From: Silene latifolia
Lineage: Eukaryota; Streptophyta; Magnoliopsida; Caryophyllales; Caryophyllaceae
Assembly: GCF_048544455.1 (NCBI RefSeq)
Contig: NC_133532.1
Coordinates: 12,402,948-12,466,947, forward strand
DNA: 64,000 bases
Reading direction: 5' to 3'
In this document: piece after piece, positions 11,612-21,784 of the stretch
Numbering within the stretch: the first letter of the stretch is position 1
Layout: every line of letters begins with the position of its first letter
Program-made: the position numbers and the translations under genes
Notes under the pieces: generated by a model
The model's database searches: none
What the model saw: the letters and a program-made list of their open reading frames with translations, nothing else
Told to the model about the DNA's origin: nothing

Positions 11612-11853
11612 AGAAGAGAGTAAAATATAAGGAGAAAGTTCTCGTAAACTGACTCAAATAAATTGAATACACCTAGGGCCCTTAAATAGGCTTACACTTA
11701 ACTAAATTCTACAAAGTAGGAAGTGGCGTAACCCACTCCTTGATTAATGCCACACTAACTACAAACACTCACATACATTATCATTTGACCAACTATCATA
11801 ATGCCTTATAGGAAACTAACTTTGACAATAATTTTGGATCAAAATATCCAACA
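11612..11853 (-). repeat. Left LTR of the outer copia element, truncated by the Athila-like insertion
   Basis: It matches 14989-15240 closely over its whole length. Its first bases, TGATAGACT in the right copy, are missing because the Athila-like LTR ends there. After CCAACA comes CACCCCCTTGATCC, the minus-strand polypurine tract. Confidence 0.75.
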
Positions 11854-12741
11854 CACCCCCTTGATCCAAAATCTGATGGATCTACGTTCGACTTCTTGCC
11901 CTGTCGAACCATACTTGCATTGGACTACTCTGACTTCACATCATGTTTGCATTTTTTAGGCTTGCCGTGAGTCTCATAGCGTGAGTCTCATAGCACCTTA
12001 GTCTTCAATAGTGCACCTTGTTGCATACTGTAAAGCACTTCCCTTAACTCTCGAAATCACTGCCTTCTCATTGACACCTTTATCTCCATTGACGAGCAAT
12101 CTACCTTCAAACGGTAATGCGATCTTTTATGCACACGCACATGTTAAGCTCCACATTCAACTTCAAACATAGTCTCCTTTCGAGACATAAACTGAGCCTC
12201 TTTGCTTGGACTCCATAAAATTGTAAATTGCTTGATCAAATAGACTTTTCTCCATCTAACTTTGTGAAGCCCTTGTCTTCACTCCGTGACGCACTTCTCG
12301 TCACCCTTTTGTTGATGCACCTCTCACCAACTTTCATTTGGAGCACTTCTCTCCAAAAACCGATTGTCGATGGAGCCTTTATCTCCACCATTTCATTGGT
12401 TCACTTCTCACCATACATGTGAAGCACTTCTCTTCACCAAAAATACGGTAGAGCCATTTTTCTCTACCAAACCTGATAGAGCACATCTCTCTATCTCTCA
12501 ATTATGGTGCACTTCTCACCATTTTTTTTACTCAAACAATTTACTCACCTTCTCTCTCAATTTTTTTTTCAATGCGGAAATAAATCGATACAAGGGCTGC
12601 GTGGCTCACTTGTAACTCAAACAAAAAATGTGTGATTTTTTTTTCTTTTTCTCTTACCATTTTTTTTGTGATCGCCCCATTTCGGGAATCGAACCTGGCT
12701 ACTTGAGCGGAGGTGACAATCTACCTTCTCTACTCAAGATA
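11854..12741 (-). other. Internal non-coding sequence of a copia-type element
   Basis: It starts with the polypurine tract and ends at the primer binding site. It contains many short imperfect repeats around CACTTCTC(T)CCA and no credible ORF on the minus strand, so it looks like a non-autonomous internal region. Confidence 0.5.
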
Positions 12742-12753
12742 GCTCTGATACCA
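12742..12753 (-). promoter_or_regulatory. Primer binding site of a copia-type element
   Basis: GCTCTGATACCA on the plus strand is the complement of TGGTATCAGAGC, the usual initiator-methionine tRNA primer site of copia elements. An LTR starts two bases later. Confidence 0.75.
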
Positions 12754-12755
12754 CA

Positions 12756-13023
12756 TGATAGACTAAAAATGAGAGAGGAGAGTGAATATATGGAGAAAGT
12801 TATCGTAAATTGACTCAATTATTAATCAAATAACACGGGCCTATTTATAGGCATACATAACTAACTATAAAGCACACAACCCACGTTTTTAGTGCACAAC
12901 TACATGATCCTATTTTTATGATTTCCACTAACATAATAGTCACATTATTAGGAAACCTACAAACAACTAACTTAATTTTAGGAAACAAACACTTAACCAA
13001 TATTTTGGATCATAAAATCCAAT
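12756..13023 (-). repeat. Divergent copia LTR
   Basis: It starts TGATAGACTAAAAATGAGAG directly after the primer binding site. It resembles the outer LTRs at its start and in the GGAGAAAGTT block but diverges strongly afterwards, so it belongs to a related subfamily. Confidence 0.6.
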
Positions 13024-13078
13024 AAGGGCTATAAATCTTGATAAAGCCCTTCTCTCTACCTTTCGATTAAACATACAA

Positions 13079-13336
13079 TGTCATACCACTTATTAGAGTA
13101 AAATGGGAAATATTTGTATTGAGATGATTGAATCAAGTACAAAGGGAGACTATTTATACTAATGACACCTTAACTTACTTGTCCTACAAATAGGGAAACT
13201 ACCATAATATTAGGCCACTAATCCAACTAATCCACTACTTTATTGGCTCCTAATATGACTCCAACAACGTAAGACCATAACTAACAAATGACCACATGTT
13301 CCTAAACACTAGGAAAACTTTGAATTAGTTTCAACA
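13079..13336 (-). repeat. Copia LTR next to the pol remnant
   Basis: It ends TTTCAACA at 13336 and is followed by CTCCCCCTTGATT, a minus-strand polypurine tract. ATACCAC just before TTATTAGAG at its left side resembles a decayed primer site, so it may be a shared LTR between two tandem elements. A related segment recurs at 14832-14881. Confidence 0.55.
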
Positions 13337-14250
13337 CTCCCCCTTGATTCAAAGTCACTGACACCCAACTCGGACATAAAGAACTGAAGCTTGGCTTGCG
13401 GAAGCGATTTTGTGAAAACATCGGCAATTTGCTCATTTGTACCACAAAACTTCAGTACAATTTTTTCATCAGCTACTAGCTTGCGTATAAAATGATGCTG
13501 AATATCAATATGCTTTGTTCGCCCATGGAAAGCAGGATTTTTTGCCATAGCAATAGCGGACCGGTTATCTCAATATATCACAGTAGCTTCATTTTGTTGA
13601 ACATAAAAATCAGCTAGTAACTTCAGCAACCATAAAGCTTGTGACTCTTGAACTTAACTTCTTTGCAAAGATACTCGCTTGGATGATGAGAGTGCAATAG
13701 TTTCTTGCTTCTTCGAACTCCAAGTAATTGCACCAGAACCAAGACTAAAGATGCTACCAGAGGTACTCTTTCGATCATCCAAACAGCTTGCCAAATCACT
13801 GTCAGTGAATCCGACTAATCTGAAATTTTCCTCCGGCACTTTAGTATACCAAATGCCGAAGTTCAGACTACCTGCCACATAGCGGAGGATTCTTTTTGCT
13901 GCACCAAAATGTTGCTTAGTCGGATTGTGCATATATCTAGACACCACACTGACCGGAAAAGCAATATCCGGTCTAGTATGAGTGAGGTAGTTCAGACCTC
14001 CAACAATGCTCCTGTATAATTTTCCATCAGCAGGCCCGGTTCCATCTTCTCGTTGCAACTTTTCATTTACATTCATAGGTGTAGTTGCAGCTTCACAATT
14101 GGACATGTTGAATTTCTTCAACATATCAGTAGCATACTTCTCTTGGCGTAGAAATATACCATCTGCACTTTGCTTAATTTCAAGCCCCAGAAAGTATTTC
14201 AATGCTCCCAAATCAGTCATCTCTTTTTTTTTTTTACCATCAAAACAAGA
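13309..14250 (-). pseudogene. Ty1/copia reverse transcriptase C-terminus and RNase H remnant
   Basis: On the minus strand the frame from about 14222 to 13654 reads MTDLGALKYFLGLEI, then the KYATDMLKKFNMSNC and YRSIVGGLNYLTHTRPDI blocks of copia polymerases, and the RNase H start with GFTDSDLASCLDDRKSTSG. The last part (13548-13309) has NPAFHGRTKHIDIQHHFIR and the conserved ADVFTKSLP end. Between them a TGA interrupts the VIYxDNRSA block and the frame slips near 13660. The N-terminal part of pol is missing; it ends at a T-rich run near 14227. It cannot encode an enzyme. Confidence 0.85.
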
Positions 14251-14280
14251 ATCTGTAAAATAAAATCGTCGAACAATGTC

Positions 14281-14781
14281 ATAACAAAACTCACAATAGC
14301 TCCTCAAGCCGGGTATGTGAAGGTGAATGTGGATGCGGGAATTAAGGAGGGTGAGGGAGTGAGTGTAGGGGTTGTGTGCCGGGACGAGTGAGGTAAGGTG
14401 CTTTGGGGTTTGTCTTTGGTCGTGGAGCAAGAGTGGGAACCTCAATTGGCGGAAGTTGTCGCGGTTTATGAAGGAGTTCGAGAGGCGCTACGAAGACATC
14501 ATACCCATGTGGTCGTGGAGAGCGATTGCTTATCGGTTGTTGAGGCTCTTAAGAAGGAGGCCCCAGGAAGAAGTAGCCTAGCTTTAATTTTAGAGGACAT
14601 TTTATCGTTTTGTAATTCTTTTACTTCTATTCGATGGGCGTATACTAGCCGTACAAACAATAGTGCCGCTCATGCTTTAGCTCATTTTTTACCTTTTGTA
14701 GCAAGTAGAGTAGTATGGTCGGATAGTCTACCGCCGACTGTGAACAACGCTATTTTGTTTGATTCGTTATCTATGCAGTAA
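14281..14781 (+). pseudogene. RNase H-like domain (RVT_3 type) fragment, probably from a LINE
   Basis: On the plus strand, opposite to the surrounding copia remnant, the frame reads VKVNVDAG, then VVCRDE, an in-frame TGA at 14389-14391, then GKVLWGLSL, VVVESDCLSVVEAL and SRTNNSAAHALAHFLP, ending with TAA at 14779-14781. These are the catalytic blocks of the RNase H-like domain found at the end of plant LINE ORF2 proteins and of related stand-alone plant proteins. No reverse transcriptase is attached. The one stop looks like a C-to-T change in an arginine codon. Confidence 0.72.
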
Positions 14782-14988
14782 AGCCTTCGGGCTTTCCCTC
14801 TCAAAACTGATAATATAGCATTTGGCGATTAAAGAGTAAAATGGGAGGCTATTTATACTAATGACACCTTAACTTACTTGTCAAGATTTTTGGAAACAAA
14901 CACTTAATTTTAGGAAACAAACACTTAATCGAAAGGTAGAGAGAAGGGCTCTATCAAGATTTTTGGAGAGAAGTGCTCTGATACCACA

Positions 14989-15240
14989 TGATAGACTAAA
15001 AAATGAGAGAAGAGAGTGAAATATAAGGAGAAAGTTCTCGTAAACTGACTCAAATAAATTGAATACGCATAGGGCCTTTAAATAGGACTAAATTCTACAA
15101 AGTAGGAAGTGGCCTAACCCACTCCTTGATTAATGCCACACTAACTACAAACACTCACATACATTATCATTTGACCAACTACCATAATGCCTTATAGGAA
15201 ACTAACTTTGACAATAATTTTGGATCGCAATATCCAACAC
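14989..15240 (-). repeat. Right LTR of the outer copia element
   Basis: It starts TGATAGACT three bases after the primer binding site GCTCTGATACCA (14975-14986) and ends ATATCCAACA. It is the near-identical partner of 11612-11853. Confidence 0.75.
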
Positions 15241-15526
15241 GGAACGTTTCATCCTTGGACCCCGACTCGCTGACTGAACAACAAGACCCCGTTATAATCA
15301 TTCAAAGCAATGACTAACATTAAACTTTATGCTATAGTGTCAAAATATTAATGTCCAGAATTCACGAGTACAATAATTAAGCTGCCTTGGTCCAAGTGCC
15401 CGAACGTCAGAAGCCGCCTTGGCACTTCTACAGAATCATTTTTGGAAGCTTGTATTACTCATAAGTCCCTATCAGGGAGCTTATATTATTGGTCCGAATT
15501 GTGTAGATAAGAAATAATTACGAGAA
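15241..15526 (+). promoter_or_regulatory. Remaining upstream region of the OSC gene
   Basis: Only 286 bases separate the copia LTR from the OSC start codon. TATATTATT at 15482-15490 is a weak TATA candidate about 40 bases before the ATG. Any upstream promoter beyond the LTR has been displaced by the copia region. Confidence 0.4.
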
Positions 15527-15543
15527 ATGTGGAGGTTAAAGAT
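15527..15543 (+). CDS. OSC exon 1, 5' piece
   Basis: ATGTGGAGGTTAAAGAT encodes MWRLK plus two bases of the next codon. MWRLKI is the usual start of plant OSC proteins. The piece ends with the target duplication GTTAAAGAT, after which the MULE begins. Confidence 0.85.
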
Positions 15544-16643
15544 GAAGTTTTTGCTTAAATGGGGTTGAAACCGAAACTATTTAACAAAATAGTGTCGGTT
15601 TCAAACTATTTACCAAAAATGGGTCCACGTCATTATTTCCGCATTTTCTTTTTTTTTTTTGATGATTTCTAAGTATATCGCTGTGTGGGACAGCGAGAAT
15701 TGCTTGCTAGTTGCTATAACAAGGTGTTTGACAAGCTATTTTGTCCCCGCCGTTCTCCTTGCTCCGACAACCAAATAACAAAATGCCACCACCGTTCTCT
15801 TCTTCTAACTTCCCTTATCATACACAAATCTTAGTTTGAGTTATTAGTTCAATGTTTTGTGCAAAAAACGGCCCACAATATCACCCGTCCACTAACGATT
15901 TCGGTTTCGGCAATTCATTTATATTGTCATAAGCTAATTGTTTGTATCGTATGTACTCGTTTTTTTTGTAATTGAATTCTGGGTTGATTTATAATCATTA
16001 GTTGATAAAACTTGTTAGTAGTTTGGTAATGATGTGCTTAATGTAAGTGTGAAATACAAACCGTACTACCTAGAAATATTCCTGTAACAATGGTGGTGCA
16101 TTTATACAGCGACAATTGCATTACCAATTGCCCCAAGCTTCCTGCTAATGTTGGATGAGGCGACGAGGTACTGTAACAGGTCTAATATGGGAAGGACTGT
16201 TTTTTAGTAAAGTTGAATTACATAAAAAACGAGTTCATACGAATAAACAGTCAGCTTAAGACAATAACAATGAATTGCCGAAACCGAAATCGTTAGTGGA
16301 CGGGTGATATTGTGGGCCGTTTTTTGCACAAAACATTGAACTAATAACTCAAACTAAGATTTGTGTATGATAAGGGAAGTTAGAAGAAGAGAACGGTGGT
16401 GGCATTTTGTTATTTGGTTGTCGGAGCAAGGAGAACGGCGGGGACAAAATAGCTTGTCAAACACCTTGTTATAGCAACTAGCAAGCAATTCTCGCTGTCC
16501 CACACAACGATATACTTAGAAATCATCAAAAAAAAAAAGAAAATGCGGAAATAATGACGTGGACCCATTTTTGGTAAATAGTTTGAAACCGACACTATTT
16601 TGTTAAATAGTTTCGGTTTCAACCCTATTTAAGCAAAAACTTC
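15544..16643 (+). mobile_element. Non-autonomous Mutator-like element (MULE) in OSC exon 1
   Basis: A 1,100 bp insertion flanked by the 9 bp direct repeat GTTAAAGAT (15535-15543 and 16644-16652), the length typical of MULEs. Terminal inverted repeats are about 390 bp (15544-15935 and 16253-16643), beginning GAAGTTTTTGCTTAAAT. The arms differ by only a few substitutions and a T-run length change, which suggests a young insertion. The roughly 320 base centre has no transposase. A 70-codon frame in the right arm is simply the TIR and is not a gene. Confidence 0.93.
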
Positions 16644-16652
16644 GTTAAAGAT

Positions 16653-16836
16653 AGGAGAAGGGGCTAATGATCCATATTTAACGAGTACTAATAACTTTGT
16701 AGGACGTCAAACATGGGTATTTGATCCTGATTATGGTACTCCTGAAGCTATTCAACAAGTTGAAGAAGCTCGTCTTAACTTTTATCGAAATCGATTCGAG
16801 GTTAAGCCTTGTGGTGATCTTCTATGGCGCCTTCAG
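16653..16836 (+). CDS. OSC exon 1, 3' piece
   Basis: It continues the sixth codon and reads GEGANDPYLTSTNNFVGRQT, the standard OSC N-terminal block, and ends WRLQ before GTTTAT. No methionine occurs in this piece, so translation cannot restart here. Confidence 0.9.
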
Positions 16837-16919
16837 GTTTATTTTTTTCTTCTTCACCTTCTCATTTACTTTTCGAACGTGATTGGATTGTTAATATCAT
16901 TTTCCGCTATTAAATGTAG

Positions 16920-17105
16920 TTTTTAAGAGAGAAAAACTTTACGCAAAGTATACCACAAGTGAAGGTGGGTGACGACCAAAAGATCACATACGATATAACC
17001 ACGGTGACATTGAAAAGAGCCGTGAATTTCTTCACTGCCTTGCAGGCTGACGACGGTCATTGGCCTGCCGAGATAGGCGGCCCCCAATTTTATCTTCCTA
17101 ACTTG
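16920..17105 (+). CDS. OSC exon 2
   Basis: It follows AATGTAG and reads [17 protein letters not shown] through the first QW-like block [13 protein letters not shown] to PNL before GTCAGT. Confidence 0.9.
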
Positions 17106-17623
17106 GTCAGTCTCAATTATATGTATTACTATATGTATTACTCCTAGTGTCATTTTTATTTATTTACCTTTATTATTCTTTATAAAAAGTATTTTAATTA
17201 AAAAACAAATAAGTGATTGAAACTGAGAGATTATTTAATTAAGTAATTACTAGAATATTTATTTTATCTTAAAAAAGTCATCTTAAAGCATGTGAAATGC
17301 CGAAAAAAATATACAACCCAAAATGCTCTTTTTCCACATTTGAAGAAGAGAAACTGTTGATCAGGCCAAAAGTGGGGATGTAGCCATGTAGGTGGTCATT
17401 TCCCTTAAATGGAGATGATCCCATAACAGTGGTGGTCAAACGAGTAAGATGGGATAGGATAGGCCCAGCTGCATACAGGCCATGTCGATCAGGCCAAAAG
17501 TGACCGAAGGAGCGGGCCAGGGTCAGCCCTTAGGTTTGACCATCTTTTCCACTTCACTCGCTAAAAAATTATGAGAGAGTAAAAGTGTATATTGGAATTT
17601 AATTGGAGGAGTAACTAATAAAT

Positions 17624-17883
17624 CGTAAAATTTACGTGGTACCCTCAAACTTTGCTATTTTGCACGTGGTACCCAACTTTTTAAGTTTGTGTACATGATA
17701 CCCTATATGTTTGATTTTCATGCCCAACATGCCCCTTTTGTCGCTAGAAAAAAATACAATTGCGCATAACTCCGAAACCGGAATTCAGAATCGGCCAATT
17801 TTTTTTGTATATGTGCACAAACTTAAAAAGTTAGGTACCACGTACAAAATGGCAAAATTCGAGGGTACCACGTGAATTTTCCG
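17624..17883 (+). mobile_element. MULE-type MITE in OSC intron 2
   Basis: A 260 bp element with inverted ends CGTAAAATTTACGTGGTACC and its near complement, flanked by the 9 bp direct repeat CTAATAAAT (17615-17623 and 17884-17892). It is too short to code for a transposase. Confidence 0.88.
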
Positions 17884-17938
17884 CTAATAAATTGTTAAAG
17901 AGAATAAATACGAGTATTTGGTAGGGCATGGTCTGCAT

Positions 17939-18238
17939 TAGGGGTGGTCATCAGTGCGGGTAGGCCGGGTTCGGGTCGGGTCAGGGGTGGGGCGGGTCAA
18001 GGTTTGGTAGACCCGGAATCGGCCCGGGTCAGGGGGCGGTTTGAGGCGGGTTGGTCCGGGCCGGGTCAAAAGTGACCCCGTGAGGTGGGTCTAGGGCGGG
18101 TCCGGGTTTGACATTTGGGGATCCGGAACCGGCCTGTATATAGGGCGGGCCCGGGTCAGGCGGGCCGGTTTCACCCACGGGTCACAGATGGGCTGGGTCT
18201 GAATTAGTAAGGCCGACCCGCACTAATGACCAGCCCTA
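17939..18238 (+). mobile_element. hAT-type MITE, G-rich, in OSC intron 2
   Basis: A 300 bp element flanked by the 8 bp direct repeat GTCTGCAT (17931-17938 and 18239-18246). Its ends, TAGGGGTGGTCATCAGTGCG and the complement of TAGGGCTGGTCATTAGTGCG, are hAT-like. The interior is full of GGGTC/CGGGT runs that could form G-quadruplexes. Confidence 0.88.
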
Positions 18239-18809
18239 GTCTGCATCGAGAAGTAGAAAAAGAAAATTGTTGGGAAATCTCATTAATGTATAAAGATGAG
18301 AGTAGAGTGAAAAATTAGTGGAAAATAATGTGGAAAATAGAGAAAAGGTATGGGACGTCCCATTGTTGCATATGCTTTAGGAGGTCGTTTGAATGACCTC
18401 TAAAATAATACTCCGTACAACGGAGTCAACTCTAACTAACAGATGTTGTATAGTGTATACGTATTGACTATTGTATTTTTTTAGCTTAATATTTATAGAA
18501 AAAAAATTAGTGAACTTGTATTTATTATTTTTGAGTTGTATTGAAATTTTATTTATGTGAAGGAGTTTGAAAACATCATAATAAAATTTAAAAGCATTAA
18601 ATCAGTTGTACAATTGGTCATATAATCCATCTCCCGGGGTTTAGACTACTTTAGAGGGAAATGAGGAATGTAAAATCCCGTATTTTTTTGTTGAGAAAGG
18701 CGATGGGAGGAAAATCGAGCGGAGGGAGCCTCCCAAATGCAAGTAAAATCTCTACAACATTTGAGAGATTAGCTATGAATTTATGAGTATAAGTCTCTAT
18801 GCAATGTAG

Positions 18810-18899
18810 GTTTTTTGCCTATACATAACTGGACATCTCAACTCTGTTTTCTCGGCACACCATCGCAAAGAAATTCTTCGCACCATTTACAATCATCAG
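18810..18899 (+). CDS. OSC exon 3
   Basis: It follows AATGTAG and reads [20 protein letters not shown] to NHQ before GTTCGT. Thirty codons, phase 0 at both ends. Confidence 0.9.
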
Positions 18900-18976
18900 G
18901 TTCGTATTAGTTGCTCCATCTCTAGTAATTGCCTGCCACATTCGTCTATATAATTTTATGTTTTAACACTTAACAG

Positions 18977-19174
18977 AATGAAGATGGAGGGTGGGGATTG
19001 CACATAGAAGGTCCCAGCACCATGTTTAGTACAACCTTCAATTACATATGTTTGCGAATCCTAGGAGTCGGCCCTGATGAAGGAGACGACAATGCATGCC
19101 CTAGGGCTCGTAAATGGATCCTTGACCATGGTAGCGCTACTCACATTCCCTCTTGGGGCAAGACTTGGCTTTCT
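18977..19174 (+). CDS. OSC exon 4
   Basis: It follows TTAACAG and reads [12 protein letters not shown] (a QW-type block) to PSWGKTWLS before GTAAGT. It holds the first internal methionine downstream of the MULE, too far inside the protein to give a working enzyme. Confidence 0.92.
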
Positions 19175-19258
19175 GTAAGTCGTCCACATGAATATGAATA
19201 TTGGTTATTAACTTGTACAACACTATACTTGTGGTTGAATCATATATAATGTTTGTAG

Positions 19259-19343
19259 ATACTTGGTCTATTTGATTGGTCTGCATGCAATCCAATGCCG
19301 CCTGAGTTTTGGATGCTTCCTTCTTTTACGCCCATATCTCCAG
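19259..19343 (+). CDS. OSC exon 5
   Basis: It reads [20 protein letters not shown] and ends in a split alanine codon before GTATAC. Confidence 0.9.
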
Positions 19344-19514
19344 GTATACCATCACCAACCATTCTATTTTCTTTCGATATTTAACAGTTTTGAATCATCT
19401 CAAACACGAAGACAAACTATTATATAATCGCAATGTGTGTGTGGTGATCGGGTGCATACAATAGTATAACTCATTTATTTGTATTAGTTGACTCTAAATG
19501 TTGAAATTGTGCAG

Positions 19515-19681
19515 CGAATATGTGGTGTTATTGCCGAATGTTGTACATGCCAATGTCATACTTATACGGGAAGAGGTTCGTCGGTCCAATAACACCTCTC
19601 ATTACGCTACTTAGGGAGGAACTCTTCAATGAACCCTTTGAGCAAATCAATTGGAAAAATGCTCGTCATTTATGTGCACCG
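19515..19681 (+). CDS. OSC exon 6 with the product-specificity motif MWCYCR
   Basis: It follows GTGCAG and reads [19 protein letters not shown] to ARHLCAP before GTAATG. In plant OSCs the Trp of MWCYCR is associated with beta-amyrin formation. This supports, but does not prove, a beta-amyrin-type product. Confidence 0.93.
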
Positions 19682-19777
19682 GTAATGTATAGAACCATTA
19701 TACTCAATTTCAAAGTTGATTAGTTCCACAAAATCTTTAGTACGTGACCGTTTAATTTGATAAATTGATCGATGCAG

Positions 19778-19969
19778 GAGGATATGTACTACCCTCAACC
19801 ATTAGTTAAAGATTTAATGTGGGATACTCTGTACATCATGATTGAGCCTGTTTTAACTCGTTGGCCTTTTAACAAGTTGGTTCGAGAGAGAGCGTTACAA
19901 AAGACAATGAATCACATACATTACGAAGATGAGAATAGTAGATACATAACTATAGGGAGTGTGGAGAAG
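19778..19969 (+). CDS. OSC exon 7
   Basis: It follows GATGCAG and reads [19 protein letters not shown], then [32 protein letters not shown], before GTAGTC. Confidence 0.92.
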
Positions 19970-20078
19970 GTAGTCTATTTTTTATTGCCAATTTGCGTAT
20001 TTACTGCACGGTGTCTATCATAGTATATATGTGTAACAATAATTGGTAATTCCTAAAATGCCATTGCAATGATTGCAG

Positions 20079-20192
20079 GTATTGTCTATGTTAGCTTGTT
20101 GGGTTGAAGACCCAAATGGCATTTGTTTCAAGAAACATCTCGCCAGAATTCCTGATTATATATGGATTGCTGAGGATGGACTTAAGATGCAG
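20079..20192 (+). CDS. OSC exon 8
   Basis: It follows ATTGCAG and reads [14 protein letters not shown] to IAEDGLKMQ before GTAATT. Thirty-eight codons. Confidence 0.92.
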
Positions 20193-21632
20193 GTAATTTC
20201 ATAGGATATTAATGATTAGCTAGCTCTAAAACTGATTGACTAGCCATAGCTTGTGTTCATGAGTTTTGAAAATGACATTTTGGATTAAATGGATCGTCTA
20301 TATGAGAAATACGGTTTGCAGCATTTTAAACTCGTAGCTAAAAGTTTTTGACCCAACAATAATTTTACTCATCCTATCTCTTGAGCACGGACTTCAAAAA
20401 CGGCGATGTTTACTTAATTTGTCGGGTTTACAAGATCTTAGATTTAGGAAAAAAGACGTTTTCTAAACTCATGATCAAACACATTTGTACCCAACTACTA
20501 GCATAGCAAGCAAGTCGGGGTTGATTCACGGGATAGGGGTACTTGATTTGTTCAATCTAATCGTAGTCGTGCTAAGGGTTGTCACAATTGATTGGATTTG
20601 TAGTTGTATTCTAAACTAATGAAAGCAATAAAGTAAAACAAGCAATAAAGCAATTAAAGATGTAAACAAATAATAAAGGATACTAGGATGTCATGAGGTC
20701 ATAAGGGAATCATGGTAAGTTATATAGAAGCAAGCAACTTATTATTGTTGGAATTAAGCTAGTTCATGTCAAATAATTCATAAGAAGATTTGGATCCCGG
20801 AACCGAGTCATTTGTGAATGTACAACACCTATAAGTCGACTTAATTCTTCCTATTAAACTACATGCATGATAAACCAAATCCTAGGGAAACTTACGTCTC
20901 GGAGCCGAGTCGATTAAGACTTTACAACACCTACAAGTCGACTTGGGTTTTCCCTATTCAACTCTATACATGGTCTAATGAGGCTCGAGTTGGTTTATGT
21001 CTTACAAGCCTCATTCAAAAGATAAGATATGGGTAAAAAATGCAAGGTTTCATAGTCTAACATTTCATCAAACATGACATGTTCATAAGTTGAAGAACAA
21101 TAAGCAAGCATTCATATGAACTCATTAAGCATAAATCTATCCCATGATTAACTCCCCTAATCCCCCACTAATCCTAGTCAAGTAACTACTTACTTATTAT
21201 CATGGAAAATATGTCATCAATGGTGTCAATCATCACACAACAAGTATATAAACATGATAAGAGAGTGAGGAAATAAACAATAAAGAGTAAAGGGTAAAGA
21301 GATTATACCAAACTTAGGATGAACATTTGAAAAGCAAGGAATAATAGAAGAAAACTTGATTGATTGATGAAGAGTTGTCAATTCTCCAATAATAACCCAA
21401 TAATCTTCAATTACCCAATAATAAATTTGAACAATAATTAAGAAAAGATTAATGTGTAATTTGTCGAAAGATTGAGATTAATCTAAGAGGACTTTTTTTT
21501 AGCTAGTTCTAATCTGATTCTTGTTTTATATATATTCACATATACGGGTACTCCCTCTTATTCTTTGAATTCATACCATTGATTCAATATATGTAAGGTA
21601 TATTTATTCAAATGGTAAGAATTTATATGCAG
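20193..21632 (+). other. OSC intron 8, 1.4 kb, probably with an old LTR-type insertion
   Basis: Most OSC introns here without an identified insertion are about 80-450 bases, so this one is enlarged. From about 20400 to 21500 the sequence has repeated blocks (CGGAACCGAGTC / CGGAGCCGAGTC near 20798 and 20897, each followed by ACAACACCTA(C)AAGTCGACT) and AAGTCGGGGTTGATTCACGG near 20512. This looks like LTR retroelement leader or LTR sequence. I could not find clean ends or a target duplication, so the class is uncertain. Confidence 0.4.
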
Positions 21633-21755
21633 GTTTTTGGAAGTCAGCTATGGGACTGTGTGTTTGCTGTCCAAGCTTTGTTGGCTTCAAATCTAAGTCT
21701 TGATGACATTGGACCTGCTCTTAAGAAAGCCCACCTTTTCATTAAAGAGTCACAG
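21633..21755 (+). CDS. OSC exon 9
   Basis: It follows ATATGCAG and reads [19 protein letters not shown] to FIKESQ before GTATTA. The block corresponds to the substrate-cavity FGSQ-W region of OSCs. Confidence 0.92.
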
Positions 21756-21784
21756 GTATTACAATCCCAATTGCTAAAAGTTGT

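Larger units (their letters stand above)
11612..15240 (-). mobile_element. Nested, degenerate Ty1/copia region
   Basis: Near-identical LTR copies at the two ends (11612-11853 and 14989-15240, ending ATATCCAACA) define an outer copia-type element on the minus strand. Between them lie two other, divergent LTR-like segments (12756-13023 and about 13079-13336), a copia RT/RNase H remnant on the minus strand and a LINE RNase H fragment on the plus strand. A segment near 13029-13065 recurs inverted at 14926-14962, so rearrangement has occurred as well as nesting. The exact order of insertion cannot be resolved by eye. The right end is only 286 bases upstream of the OSC start codon. Confidence 0.7.

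Noticed and set aside
16410..16622. 70-codon minus-strand frame in the MULE right arm
   Set aside because: It is mirrored in the left arm, contains a poly-Phe stretch from a T run, and resembles no transposase.
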